From Fasciolopsis buskii (taxonomy: Eukaryota; Platyhelminthes; Trematoda; Plagiorchiida; Fasciolidae), in the NCBI GenBank assembly GCA_008360955.1, contig LUCM01008174.1, positions 130,278-194,277 of the forward strand: a DNA stretch of 64,000 nt, read 5' to 3'. Both the position numbers and the translations under genes were made by a program. The stretch's first letter is position 1. Each line of letters starts with the position of its first letter. The notes under the pieces are model-generated. The model was given only the letters and a program-made list of their open reading frames with translations. It did no database searches and was not told the origin of the DNA. This document shows, piece by piece, positions 21,621 to 33,418 of this stretch.

Positions 21621-23780
21621 TAAAAAAGGAGGTTAATCATACCTAAACATCAGCCACTGATCTGGCCTGATTGGGAAACACGACAGTGATGAACATTTGG
21701 AAGATATGAATTTTACCGGGGATAAAATCGACGCTCGTGCATGCGAATGCCAGTTTGTCAACGCATGTATCGGCATGGGGGTACGGACTGATTTGTCTAC
21801 GGTGAGATTAGTTAAAGGGAATCGCGTCTTTGGCATCACGGAGAAAGCCAGAGGAAATATGGGTTGAAGAGACCGTTAGGATGGGCTGATTCACCATATA
21901 TTTTACTCTTCCTCTCTTCCATTTCCAGTCAACTTGATCTGAGATTATGTCAGTTAAACAAATACCTCCAGCGGTTCAAGTCCGCCCAAATACGAATATT
22001 TGATGATGGGGGAGGGGAGCGTAGGCTGAATTGAAGCCATCGCACTCAACGGGCAGTGGAGATGTTAAGTTGAAAGGGTAGGTGGAAGAGAGATCAATAA
22101 GAACCGGGATATGTGCATGCTGGGTAGCCTGTTTTTTCCAGCCCAGCAGTGAGCATATTTGTTTTCTACCATTTGCAGTATTGTTATTATTATCATTATG
22201 AATAATATAGCCTTTCTTCGGCGACGTGATAAGTAAACATTGCGCTTGGAATGAAAAACGTTACATTTTCCTGCTTATCCTTATTCACATGAGGGGATCT
22301 TCCGAACCTTTCGGTCTGAATAGACCAACTTGGCCTTAATCTCGTCGGTTCGCTTAAGCAAACACACAAACACTACTGCACTTACATAGACACGGTGATA
22401 CCGAAAAGCAACTAATCGTTCGTCCAATCTGTGGTGAGCATTGTGTTGAAATGATCTTTGGGCAGATAAGTGAATTGTGCGATGCGGTGATTGTCCACAT
22501 CGACCTGATTATCGGGCTATTAAATATTAGCATTAACTATTGGTGTTCTCCACATGAAGTCATGCATGTTGTACTGGCTATGCCAGTTTACCTATAATTC
22601 CATTTAAGTCGAAAGTGTCAGAACACCTCGGTTAGTGCAATAATTTTGTGGCAAATGTACAGCTCAAGTTGAAATGTTTCAAGACGACAATGAACTGCAC
22701 TTGAACTTAAGTTTAGAAAGTTTCATCCGGAAGGCAATGCATTTTTTTCTAGACCGAGATTTGCAGTGTTTTTCAGTAGCATTTCATGGGTCTTGTGACG
22801 TAAATTCAACTGTATCCCTTTCAGTCACATGCAAATCGCCATGGTGATTTGTGCTACAGAGTAAGTCACCCATTCACGAATTGAAAGTAGCCAAAGGTTG
22901 TCACTTGTTTCACGGATTCGCATCAGAGGTATCCTGTTTCAAATATGTTCGTCTTTAAGGGTTTAATGGCCTTGGAATGTCACTGTTGCCAGGGTCGGGG
23001 CACTTATCGAGATATTCGAAATTCTCATACTAGATAAACTCATCACTTGCCTTCGATGTCCTTGTTGGTAGGTCTACGGCCGAATGACCAAATCAGCTGA
23101 TGGTAATCACAATCACATTGCTAATCACCAAAGACGTTTTCGTCATAGCCCATAGATTATATTCTAAATACGCCGAAGCACCGAATATGAGGGTCCGGAT
23201 AGATTTGTGATATGCTTTCCTTTTCCATTGGTTATTGGTGAGCGAAAGTTCAATTAGACCCTCGTGTCTCCTAGAATCCGATATTGACTAGCCGATTTTA
23301 CGAACCCATTGGTGGTAGGGTTAACTGTATTGATCCCTGTAACAAGCGGCCAACGAACAGCGGAAATATCATTCAAACCGCGATTAGATCTTTACTCTAA
23401 ATTTCTACTAGATAAACTCCGCTCATCCAGACCTTATGCATAACGGGTTGTAACAGAGATACATTTTTCCAAGCATTGGCAATGGCAAGTTACTGGGTGT
23501 ACAGGGTCACCAGCAGATGAAAACCGAGTTAAATTACCTTCCACTGCTGATTATAGCCTGAAACTATTCTATATAAAGTTGCGGAAATTTATTGTCATTA
23601 GTAGGAAATTTGATGAAAGCTACCAAGTCAATTTTTTACTTGTTTACTTCGGCTCTTTATCAGTCTGGAGTGGGCGGTACTTTTATTTGTTTGTGGCCAT
23701 TCAATTTCATTGGTGAATTCACGATCGTCTGCATCCCAATTGCGAAACATTGGATAGTTGACGTTTTCGTTTACTAACCG
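21621..23780. other. Non-coding stretch
   Basis: No supported exon, RNA gene or recognised repeat. Confidence 0.45.
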
Positions 23781-23859
23781 CCCGGGTGAAACAAATGCTT
23801 CCGTCGAAGAATGATAACGTGCAAATCGTCATTCCGGAATCCGTTAAACTTAAGTATCA

Positions 23860-24084
23860 ATGGCCAGTAGAAGTTCTGTCAAGATTGAAGATGTCGATTT
23901 TCATGGTTGTATTGAATCACTCATTCGGAAGACGGCCGGAACATTTGCAATTGAATGCCTTCAGATGGGGTTTGTACAAACAAAACCGAGATGTTTTGTC
24001 CAAAGAATGGTGGACTGGGCTGAACTGCAACCAGATGAGATGGGAACACCAAATATACACCACTTTCTAACTGGTTCCAGCTGA
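23860..24084 (+). CDS. Small candidate ORF or exon, unrecognised
   Basis: An ATG-started frame (caATGGCC context) of 74 codons ends in TGA. It encodes VKIEDVDFHGCIESLIRKTA then FAIECLQMGFVQTKPRCFVQ and MVDWAELQPDEM. Composition is strongly protein-like and helix-prone. A second frame (23786-24070, 94 codons) is also open across the same DNA and reads sensibly (MLPSKNDNVQIVIPESVKLK). One of them, or a frameshifted old gene using both, may be real. No family is recognised. Confidence 0.35.
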   Translation: MASRSSVKIEDVDFHGCIESLIRKTAGTFAIECLQMGFVQTKPRCFVQRMVDWAELQPDEMGTPNIHHFLTGSS

Positions 24085-24804
24085 TATCAAAGGCAGTAGT
24101 CGTGTGTGTGTTTGCATAAAAGTAACTCAACGAAAACCCGTGGTAGATGCACAACCTCTCGGGCATATGACAATGAGATCAAAATGAGCTGGACAGATTT
24201 TCTCCGTTGTGAATAGTCACAATGTAATTCCAAAATACAATAACCATTGGAGCTTTATATGTCAAGAAAATGGGATCGCTTTATCGAAGAGGCTAACTGA
24301 ATTCAGACATCCGATTCGGCGAACAATGTACACAATGATCATGTGACTCGTAGATCACTATTGCCGCCCCGTAATTCAACTCACTCGCCTGTGAATCACG
24401 GGGTGTGTTCAAAGTGATCAGACCGAGGAGATCCGGATGAACGTTGCCGTACGTCCAGACGGTTCACTAAAAGAATTTAGTAAATATTGGTAATTAATCG
24501 TTCACGTGTTTTTCACTTTAACTTCGAATTTCCGTACGGATCAGCCTTTCCTGTAAATTAGTACTGTCAAAACATGGAAAAAGAGATGTGATTTGTCAAA
24601 CATTTCGAAATAATAATAAGACCAAGAAACTGGACACTTTGTTAGCTGCTATTATTTATTAATTGTGTGTAATTCTCTGCTAGCTTTTTTATTTAAAGAA
24701 GCACACCAGTAATGAACGCACTCATGTGTACACGAGCCCTGCGTGTGCGCGAATTCGATGCGCAACAGATGTGAGAATGCAGGGGCATCAAAACTCCTGT
24801 TTAC

Positions 24805-25042
24805 CTTCGGTCGCGCACCAGATCCGGACCAAACTATCAACGCCTAAACAGGGATATGGATGGTAAATTCCAGTCTGTTGTTTGTTCATCAAACCGCTGG
24901 GCATCACCAGCACCACCGCCCCCGTCGGGTCAGTCCTATCAATCGCCGTGAGAAACAGACTGATTGGGGTCAACATATGAGGATCAAGAAGGGGCGGAGA
25001 TTCTGCAGTTGGGCTAGTCCTTACTAGTTTAGTCTGCTGCAT
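24805..25042 (-). CDS. Candidate coding exon, unrecognised minus-strand gene
   Basis: The frame is open from ATG 25042 (or further upstream to an aaggtaacag acceptor at about 25066) to a GTAAAC donor (24799-24804), leaving one base. It encodes SPTAESPPLLDPHMLTPISL, FLTAIDRTDPTGAVVLVMPS and YHPYPCLGVDSLVRIWCATE. It is GC-richer than its flanks and reads like a folded cytosolic protein. No domain is recognised. The long minus-strand frame at 25330-25731 lies just upstream and could be a 5' exon. Confidence 0.5.
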
Positions 25043-25148
25043 TTGACAAGCTCTTTGACTTCGAATTCGACTGTTACCTTAGGTTTGTAGACTGATGTTG
25101 AAAATATGAAGTTCGCAAGCAAACAAGCACCTAAGTACGAAACGTTCT

Positions 25149-25162
25149 GTGTGTGTGTGTGT
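25149..25162 (+). repeat. (TG)n microsatellite
   Basis: Short dinucleotide run upstream of the minus-strand exon at 24805. Confidence 0.8.
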
Positions 25163-25329
25163 TTGAAGGTGTGTTAAAACACCAGTACTCATCACGAGAG
25201 CAAGAGAGCTGAACCCGTGCCCAAACAAGCACAGCGGGCACGTGGAACCGAAAGCACCGGACTGGAAGACACGTAGCCCCAGCTTTTTTCTTCCTCTCCC
25301 TACGAGTAAACAGCAAGCTTGACGCTTAG

Positions 25330-25731
25330 TCAGAAACTCGAGGATAAGATAGTGACAGGTGGTTCAATCTGATTTAGGGTCACGAAGGAGAAGAAAACTC
25401 GACAAAATTTGATTAGCCAATCTGTCGATTGTTTCTTATTACAAGCGAATACGCGTGTTTTCGTACTTATTGTTGTTTTTTGACCGGGCAGGACGTGTGC
25501 AATGTGTCGAAAGACTTGAGATGGCTCATCACTTGGGAAATTGATTTGCACATGGGTGCATGTTGCAATGTTAGCTAATCGACAGTTTATGCATGGCTTG
25601 AAGACAAGACCGAAACATGTTTCTCTTGTGAGATGTAACAAGTTGATAGGTGGGAAACAAATGCTTTTAGGTGAATTCGACGTTTGCGTGACGTAGTGTA
25701 AGATGTTTAAAATAAGATTCATGAAAGCCAT
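25330..25731 (-). CDS. Long open frame, possible 5' coding exon
   Basis: An ATG-started minus-strand frame of 133 codons includes ETCFGLVFKPCINCRLANIA then THVQINFPSDEPSQVFRHIA. Length is notable in this AT-rich window and the middle is protein-like, but the ends are hydrophobic and T-rich and no consensus donor was found. It may be a 5' exon of the gene containing 24805-25042 or a chance ORF. Confidence 0.28.
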   Translation of the reverse strand: MAFMNLILNILHYVTQTSNSPKSICFPPINLLHLTRETCFGLVFKPCINCRLANIATCTHVQINFPSDEPSQVFRHIAHVLPGQKTTISTKTRVFACNKKQSTDWLIKFCRVFFSFVTLNQIEPPVTILSSSF

Positions 25732-25739
25732 TTAAGTAG

Positions 25740-28380
25740 TTGATATTTCACCCCACCGGGCCATTCCCCTTATGTTTACGTCTCGCGCAGGTACAATGAC
25801 AAACTAATTCACAGAAAATGAATCTACTGATATCCATATTCTTCATCGTTTATTCATTCATATACAAATGACCTTAAGATATCCCCGTCACTGCATATTT
25901 TCCGCAAACTGGAACTTATCCGGACGGTTTTGGGAACGAAACTAGTCTTCGAAATTGCTAATTCGAAGCAAAACATTTTCACTGCCGAACAAGCAGATAC
26001 GAGAACTAGGTACAAAAACAAAAACATTTATCAAAGTCCCAGTTAACTAGACTAACATTTATTGTTTGCCTTAATGGGCGTGCGTATCTGAGGCTACTCA
26101 AGTGGTTTGCCTATTTAGTGACGAGAAACCACTGTTTAATTCTTGGGCACATCGTATTTTGTTTGTGAGTGCACCGGAAAGGGAGTGTTGCGGATGGCAA
26201 CGCATGGAACTGAAAAATTGGATATCAATAAATGCTAAATGTGCGCTTGCGTGAAATCAAATCGGAGAACGGGGACAATTATCTTCAGGGACTAGATAGC
26301 AGTGGTGGACTTCATATTAGTTTCACAAAGTTCTTCAAGTAAAATTGATGCCTAGCTCACTGTTCGACCCGTTTCACATTTCTGATGAATTATCAGTGGT
26401 GTATACAAATCGTTCCGGAACGGAGACATGAAATTCACATTTCCTTAAAGCTGCCAGGCAACAAAGCCCAAATTGGTTGGTTGTTAAACATGCAGTTCAT
26501 AAGAAAAAGTCGTCTGTTGCACGCAGGTCCATTGTATGGTATGTAAGATTTTCTAGTATGCCAAAGACAGCGAAGATAAGGATGCGATGTCAAATGGCGT
26601 TGATGTTCGATAAGAGGCCAACCTGACAGTTTAGAGACCGTGACGCTCGACGCAAAATCGTTCTCCGACGGTTCGCGTTCCAGTTTGGCATCAGCGAATT
26701 AGCACTGTTGAAAGCTTCTAACAATAACGGAATGGCCGAACACCGCTCGAAAATAGATGCTGCATGATGAATCTTTTGTAAATATGACGCACAATGAGTT
26801 CAAAGGGAGATTACAGTTCGTGAATATACCTGAAATTATTGACGTCGTTCAACTTGTTTAACCTCTTTTCTGTAATCTGGAATTCTTCGCTGTTTGCGGG
26901 CGTACATCTGCTCTGATGAAATTGACAACAATTATTAAAAGATTAAGTATCGATACAATCAATCCTAGAAAGTTTACCAGGATTGGTTCGACACAGGCAA
27001 AACAAGTTTATGCCTTATAAATCTTGAGCATTCGATGAATGCGATCGCCGTGATTCATTTCGCAGACAAGACTGGACAGAGGTCACGAAACTAAATCAGG
27101 TTTGTGTTTTAGCAAAAGACGAAGTTGCGTATGTTCAATCTGAACCAATATGTAGGAACACCTGTACTGCGTTTTCGAAACATGTGCCCTCACCTGAACA
27201 GCTTGCTGTTGTTAAGGAGATGTGTTCATTAATATTTCACAATTGGTACTTCCTGTTGACAGAATTTTCTGCTTCTATCGTGTTACACGGGGCATTCTGG
27301 GAAAGATCGAGGTCGGCCAGTGCTGTGTTTTGATTGACCACCAGCTTACATCTCTCTTTGTCCCTATTCCATAGATAAACATGCAGTCTGAAATGTACTT
27401 GTCAATTGCTTGCTAACTCAATTCCTAGCCCCGTCATTTCGCTGCTTTATTTAAAGGTCAGTGCGCAATCAGTCTGCTAGGGTCAACAGTGCGTTTGAAC
27501 CCTTTTTACGGCACTTTTAGACACTCATCTTGATCATGGTCGATTTTGGCTTTCATCTAGAAGTGTATGGTACACAAATAAGACATTGTTGGTGGTTTAT
27601 GTGACCCAGCCTAGGATCCTATAGGCCAGCATATATATATATACATATATATGCATTTATATACATATGTATCGCTGTGGAAATCCAAGAGTGAGATTTG
27701 TTCTTGGAGGGATGAATCTTATGCGTGAATCGATGCTACCAGTGCATCAGTACCAATTGCGAACTGAAAAGATTGACAAAATCTACCTAACGGCAGTGGG
27801 CCACATGGAGTTATGATCTTTCGGCAGTTCTGTGGGTATTTTCTGATTGAGTACTTTACCTGTTTTATGCGACAATATTCTGTAAAACAAATTTTTGGAT
27901 TTCGATCCAAAATCTCTGACAAAATTGAGGAAAATGTAGGCATAAGAAGACGCAAGGATGAGCATAAAATTAGAAAGCTATTCTGTTCTAGTCTTTTCCA
28001 TGCTGGTCAATGCTAGTTTAAGATAGGGTAGGAGGGAGCTTTCGTAAATTCTAATTCCGGAAAGGTGACGAAATTCCGATTGAGTGAATGAATCAGGAAG
28101 ACACGGGACTAATCAAGTGTGCATTGTGAGAGGTGGGATGGTATGTTTTCTTATGTATTCGATGCAGCATTCCACAACTTCACTCACAAACAATGAATGG
28201 GAGGGCTGATACGCGGCAACTACTTCTCTGTCTGTGCTGAAGAATCTTTAAGTTCCGACGCAAACGACTGGTGAAAACTGCAGAAGAATGTACTGGTAAG
28301 TATATTTGGAACATATTGTTGGCGGTATTTGAATATGTTTGAGTTTTGCTATTTTAAACGATAAGAGAAACAGTGTTCAA
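25740..28380. other. Non-coding stretch with an AT dinucleotide run
   Basis: An (AT)n-like tract sits at 27630-27670. No exon or mobile element recognised elsewhere in the stretch. Confidence 0.45.
27630..27670 (+). repeat. (AT)n microsatellite, imperfect
   Basis: Alternating A and T with two C or GC interruptions. Confidence 0.85.
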
Positions 28381-28390
28381 ACCGAATGAT

Positions 28391-29100
28391 CTAGGTCCGT
28401 CCTACATCAGTATCTAGGCTAACACCCAGATAGTTGAATGAGTTAACTGCAGCAAAATATTTGGAACTCAATGTAACAAGATTTGTAAGGAATTGTGAAG
28501 GCGAAAGACGGAAAATGCGTTCATTTCGGTTGGGTGGATTCAGTCTCAGACCTAACTTTGAAATAAACAGTACCAGTGAAGATAGGTTTTCATGTAATTT
28601 TGTGAAATCCCTGGAATTACAGACAACTTGTTGAAGGAAAACAATAATAACATATTTTCGGAAATCGTTAATATCAGTCTGAAATAGCAACGAGGATAAA
28701 AGCACATACTAGAGTACACCAGCGTTGTTGACAAGCGGTTTAGAAATTTTCGCCCTAACTTACTTTCACGAAGAGGAAGGATTACGAAGGTAGTCCAACA
28801 GCCAGAAAATCGGTTATGCGAGGGAAATTAAAAGCCTGAAGCTTCTGAATAAGATTAAGCCAGGACTGAAGAATGATTGAGAAACATAATGGAAAGACTT
28901 CACACTGTTATATAGTGACTTAACGTTAGAATGCACCGACTAGGCTATGACGTCAAGGATGGGTCCTTGTGATTTTTAACCTACAAAAATATGGTCAAAT
29001 GGTAAATTCAGATAACGTTCTAGAAAAGCATTTAAAGTCGTCTGCGGGAGAGGTAGGTTAATGATTTGTAAGATTACGGAAGAAGTTCAGCGAAGGCCGT
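28391..29100 (-). mobile_element. Decayed LINE (jockey/CR1-like reverse transcriptase), 5'-truncated
   Basis: On the minus strand, frames joined across stops and shifts read as the palm region of a non-LTR reverse transcriptase. An ISKPLVNN AGVL segment is followed by LLSSLLFQTDINDF (cf. QGxVLGPLLFxxYINDF), RDFTKLHENLSSLVLFISKL, GLRLNPPNRNERIFRLSPSQ and VNSFNYLGVSLDTD. The catalytic FADD box is replaced by FLQQVVC, and an in-frame stop precedes LLSSLLF. A fingers-like region continues toward 29100. This is a dead copy; the clade is approximate. Confidence 0.72.
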
Positions 29101-30470
29101 CACTGCAGAGGTGCATCCAGATGGCATCAAAATGGTTTGCAACAAACATGACATTCGTGGCTTCTGGTTACATGCAAACTTTAATTCGTGTCCAGAAAGG
29201 TTTAGAATTTTTTGTTTGCAACAATCCACCGACAAACAGTATACACGCACGTGGATTAGCTCTGCCTTAATCATTTACGAAAGTATCACAACCTCTTAGG
29301 TCCAGTTAGACTTGTATGCAGTTTTCTCTCGCCTTTTGATTACCGAAAGGCAAGGTATTGATAATATTAGTTCCTACTATTCTCAATGCTAGGTGCGCAA
29401 TATCACACCGCATTAGTGTATTGACTTACGCAATTATTTTGGATGGAGGATACGGGATTATTTTGGTTAACCTCTTATGAGCTCATTCTATATCAGTGGG
29501 AAACAGGCAAGGTTTTTGGCTTCGTACTGAGGCAAGTGTTCATGCGAAACGGAACTGAGATAATCTCATGCGGGACCACCATCGGTAATGTCCATTGTTC
29601 ACCTAAAAGAGAACGAACTTAGTGTGCAGAAATAAACGTCATTTATGATGAGACTGAAATGAGGGTAATAAGATGGGTCCTTCACAGTGCAAACAGTGAT
29701 ACACTCTACCTGTAGTTAGGTCAAATGACAGGTTGCAGCAGTGACGGATAGGGAACACTCATGTTTAGCGGATATTATTCCATTCTGCTTCTCATAAGAC
29801 AGTTTCTGCTCGAATCCGTTTAAGTGGATTTTGCCGATCAAATTACGAGATGCACATTTTCATTTTGGTTCAATTGTCTACTTCAGATCCGCAGCTCGAT
29901 GGACGCCAATTTGTACATTGTTAACAGAATTCCGTATTGAGCATTTCTTAATCATTTCAGTAATGTTGAAAGTAACTGCAGGAAATATACACATTACATT
30001 TACTACTGTTGATGACGTACAATAGCACTGCTTCGTTTTCAACTGAAAATGTAATAACCAAACCTTTTTTCAGTAATCACAAATTGTTGCTTTCGATAAT
30101 CGTTTTATGAGGTCGGAGATTTTATTTGAATGTAAATTGCTATTCACTCGTTTGACCAAACTGTGCCCACCTTAGTGACCTTCAGTCCATTTGCACTATC
30201 TACGGTGGACCACATTCAACTATCACATCCTATTGTTTGCCCAGAGGTCAGATTAGAAACGTGGCAGAGAACAGACTGACGAATTTTAACTGACAAGAGG
30301 ATTGGAACAAGTGGAACAATATGCAACACACAAAACAATGAACATAAACAAAAGAAAGTCTATCTTTGAAATTCTGACCCCTCTTCATAGGTTCGGTGCT
30401 CTACCTAATTTCCTTTTCCCATCCATCGGTCTTCTTGAACTGGGACAGCGTACCGTTGACCACAGCAGCA
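29101..30470. other. Non-coding stretch
   Basis: Two overlapping short frames at 29061-29299 (plus and minus) could be further LINE remnants. Nothing else is supported. Confidence 0.4.
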
Positions 30471-30476
30471 GTTTAC

Positions 30477-30661
30477 CTGGTGTGACAATGAAAACCTTGA
30501 TCAGGCAAAAGGAAGAAAGAAAACACGATGAGGATGATCATCATTCTTGTTAATTTTCTTGTGACTAGACTGGTGTTAGCATTGTTCATCAATGGATTCA
30601 TGATGTTAGTGAATCTTTGATCAGGTGATGAGATCGTAAACCCCAACGAATACACGTCCAT
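30477..30661 (-). CDS. Candidate first coding exon with a signal-anchor or signal peptide
   Basis: The frame runs from ATG 30659-30661 to a GTAAAC donor (30471-30476). Internal methionines lead into TRKLTRMMIILIVFSFFLLP then DQGFHCHT, a charged stretch followed by about 13 hydrophobic residues and a polar turn, as in a signal peptide or type II anchor. It leaves two bases (AG). The next exon should lie at lower coordinates but I could not identify it. The opposite strand is also open here (30302-30553), so confidence is limited. Confidence 0.33.
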
Positions 30662-30669
30662 TCGTGGTT

Positions 30670-31780
30670 TGTTCAGATATGTGTAAAGCGAATGAGTGCA
30701 TTATTGTCCAGAATGAATAAAAAGGCAGATAGTAAGTGACAAACAACCGAGGGCAAGACACGCCATTGGACCGAACACGTCTACCGGTTGAGAAAGAAAA
30801 GAATAAACAAAAGAGTATGGCTAGTTCTAAAGATGGACGAACTACTGATCGAGGTTAGACGTGCACGAATTATGGGACCAGACATTGTCAGTGAGAAGTT
30901 AGGGTTACAAAATGTGTGCGTTATAATCTTGGTCAAAATGTAGGAGTATAAAACTGATGAAAAACCATCTTCATATAACATCGAGATTTTGACTAATGTA
31001 CTTATGCAGCTGTTAACATTGTACGACGTGAACGAGGGAATTGAAAATGGAGGTCGTTATTAGGTTCTAATAGATGAATAATCTTACATTTCCCCCACCG
31101 CAGTTCCAGTAACTAAACACTGTAACAGTTCCATTTTCTAAATTCGTACCAGATTCCCTGACTTTTCTCCACAGTATTGTACTATTTGACACTTGGTTTA
31201 TTATTCTGAATGGTTCTGAGCCGGAATGCAAGGTAAATCGGAGTTTCATGCGCGACACTTTCAAAATCCACTTCACATCATGACTCTACAAACCGTAACT
31301 TCGCTTTAAATCTTCCCTGATATTTCCAGCGGCGGACAAAGGACCACGGCTGACTTAGAACTCGAAGAAACAAACTAGCTGCAATTCTGAAAACAAGTTA
31401 AAGTAGTTTGAGCATTCGGAATAAGAAAAACGGAAGGACGATTAGTTCAATACCTTTTTATTTTGTTGTTTATTCTATCTCAGTGAGTATTCCCAAACGT
31501 GTGCACTTGAGATGCTCATAGCCAGACTTGCCATTGAAGTTTTGGAGCTAGTAACAGTGTGCACGGACACATCTCTTTCCACCTCGGGTAACTGTAAGGT
31601 ACAGAAAATTTGCCTTGTATAGTGGCGACAACCGACTTGTGATTATCAAATAGACCAGAAATCATTTATGAGAAAAAGCGAGTCCACAGAATTCAAATCT
31701 GGAGGGTACGCTTGGATCTGCTGGTCACGGCAATGGCGGCTGCAAATGGAAGGAATCTATCAGCCAAATTCTTGGTACTC
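30670..31780. other. Non-coding stretch
   Basis: No supported feature between the minus-strand exon at 30477 and the plus-strand exon at 31783. Confidence 0.4.
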
Positions 31781-31782
31781 AG

Positions 31783-32061
31783 GATTTGCGTTTCCCTGGT
31801 ACTGAGCTGAAAGGTGGTTCGAGAAGGAAAAGCTCACCTTCGCTAGTCCGTGCCATTGACAAGACTCCAGAAAAATTAAGAGTTGTCTACTTACGAAGAT
31901 CCGATGACTCTGAAGGAGGAAGAAATATGGTCTCATCACGTTTGATGGGCAGTCTGCGTGTTGCCTTCGTGATATCTGATCTAATTTGTCATTTCTATCC
32001 TCTTGTCCTCAAAGGGTCATATAATTATGGGAAATCTGGTCGAAACTGCATTCTGCGTTAA
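31783..32061 (+). CDS. Candidate exon, unrecognised plus-strand gene
   Basis: The acceptor tcttggtactcag (31782) opens a phase-0 frame encoding FPGTELKGGSRRKSSPSLVR, AIDKTPEKLRVVYLRRSDDS then EGGRNM. The first half is charged, protein-like and GC-richer than its flanks. The donor is unclear. The frame runs to a stop at 32059-32061. Within it, cctcttgtcctcaaag at about 32011 is a good acceptor for a short exon ending at a GTAATG donor (about 32073). That arrangement would imply a very short intron before it. No family is recognised. Confidence 0.42.
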   Translation, partial: DLRFPGTELKGGSRRKSSPSLVRAIDKTPEKLRVVYLRRSDDSEGGRNMVSSRLMGSLRVAFVISDLICHFYPLVLKGSYNYGKSGRNCILR

Positions 32062-32293
32062 TTTACAGCACAAGTAATGAACAGATGGAAAGCTGGATTT
32101 CTAAACAAAGTGTATCATTAGTCCCTGAATCAAAATCTAGTTAAATGCAGATCATATCTGCAAACTACAAGCTACAAGTTCGCAATTTTTCTTATTCTTT
32201 TCATATTATTAAAAGCACTTTTTATCCCTTTTGACGTAAACATGAATTCAGCTATACAAAGACCAAAACTACCTATTCGTCTTCTTGTGTAAG

Positions 32294-32479
32294 ACTGAAT
32301 TTGATGGGCTACCTACTGCTACCGTGGTGTTGTCACGTCTTCCAATTCCGAATGCATTTATGTTGTTTGGCTACTTCAAATGCGCTTCAGTCGACCGTGG
32401 AATGAGATACTTTTCACGATCGAAGCGATCACTCTTTAGGGGTGATTTTATACTGTCATTAGAGTCCAAGTCCACATAG
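32294..32479 (+). CDS. Candidate terminal exon of the plus-strand gene
   Basis: After the acceptor cttcttgtgtaag (32293) a frame is open to TAG 32477-32479. It encodes TEFDGLPTATVVLSRLPIPN, AFMLFGYFKCASVDRGMRYF and SRSKRSLFRGDFILSLESK. It is well mixed and protein-like. Another frame is also open for part of the exon, so the true phase depends on the preceding exon. It ends 171 bp from the stop of the convergent minus-strand gene. Confidence 0.4.
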   Translation, partial: TEFDGLPTATVVLSRLPIPNAFMLFGYFKCASVDRGMRYFSRSKRSLFRGDFILSLESKST

Positions 32480-32650
32480 TTGAGCATAAGTTTTGAAGAA
32501 AAGTGACAAGGACAGAATTCTAGATGTCTATCCGTCAAACAGACATCCAATTCCTAAATCATGTAGACATGAACACACACAGACAAACACACACACATTA
32601 ACCATAAAATGATTGTGGTTAATTTGGTTCCCCCGGTTTTCACTCAATCA

Positions 32651-32879
32651 TTACACTTCATCATCCAAACGACGGCGTTTGTTAGAGGACCGAGTGACAA
32701 CCTCGGAAATCGAATCGCATTTTTTTTCTGCATAACACACAGGTGACAAGATTTCTGCGAATGAGCTTCTGGTTGACCACCAAGTGTGGTGATGGCTACT
32801 GTTACACCTAATCAATGCATTGCGGACATCTGCATTAACATCACCAGAGACACAGCGTGCAGCTGTTTGATGTAACAGA
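32651..32879 (-). CDS. Terminal exon of an unrecognised minus-strand gene
   Basis: The acceptor ccgttgtttctgtcatag (exon start 32879) opens a frame ending at TGA 32651-32653. It encodes LLHQTAARCVSGDVNADVRN, ALIRCNSSHHHTWWSTRSSF and a basic end with SSNKRRRLDDEV. The KRRR cluster resembles a nuclear localisation signal (inference). The single leading T completes AA from the preceding exon as Asn, so the frame is continuous with 33058-33209. No domain is recognised. Confidence 0.5.
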
Positions 32880-33057
32880 CTATGACAGAAACAACGGCCC
32901 CACTTGAATATGAGAGATGAACGAGACACTGAATTGTAAGTGACATAGTCTAGACACTGAATTTGTTCGCAACCCGTCTGTAGCCCAATGGAGTTCTATC
33001 TCTTTAAGGTCAACGAGTAAATTAGTGGCCTTTTAGGACTGCTTCAATCTTACTCAC

Positions 33058-33209
33058 TTCAGTTCAAATCGTGGACTGTACACCTTCTTGCAAAAACTAC
33101 TTTGCACATTGATGTATTTTCCATACAGTTTGGATATAACTCGGTCCAAATATTCCAGGGGATAGGTTCTTGCTGCGTAGCTTTCAACTTTATTCCGGCA
33201 AAGCTTGTC
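33058..33209 (-). CDS. Internal exon of the same minus-strand gene
   Basis: The acceptor ttgatctgcttag (exon start 33209) and a GTGAGT donor (33052-33057) bound 152 nt. They encode CRNKVESYAARTYPLEYLDR then VISKLYGKYINVQSSFCKKV and YSPRFEL. It is rich in Lys, Tyr and Arg, like a folded nuclear or cytosolic protein. It begins in phase 0 and leaves two bases that fit the exon at 32651-32879. An overlapping minus frame (33059-33328) is also open but lacks splice signals. Family unknown. Confidence 0.52.
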
Positions 33210-33418
33210 CTAAGCAGATCAAATTTGGGGCACGCTAAACGGTATACTTTGATGGGTCTTGAATAAAGAGGTGAAAATTTTGCCACATTTATATAACCCT
33301 TTGAGAATGCTTGACTGGGAAGCACCACAAGTGCCGTCTGTACAAAAGTTCAGTTAGACCAGAAGAAACAAAAGACGGGATTTTTACCTCCTGCTCGTTT
33401 GTTTACTGATTAACATAC

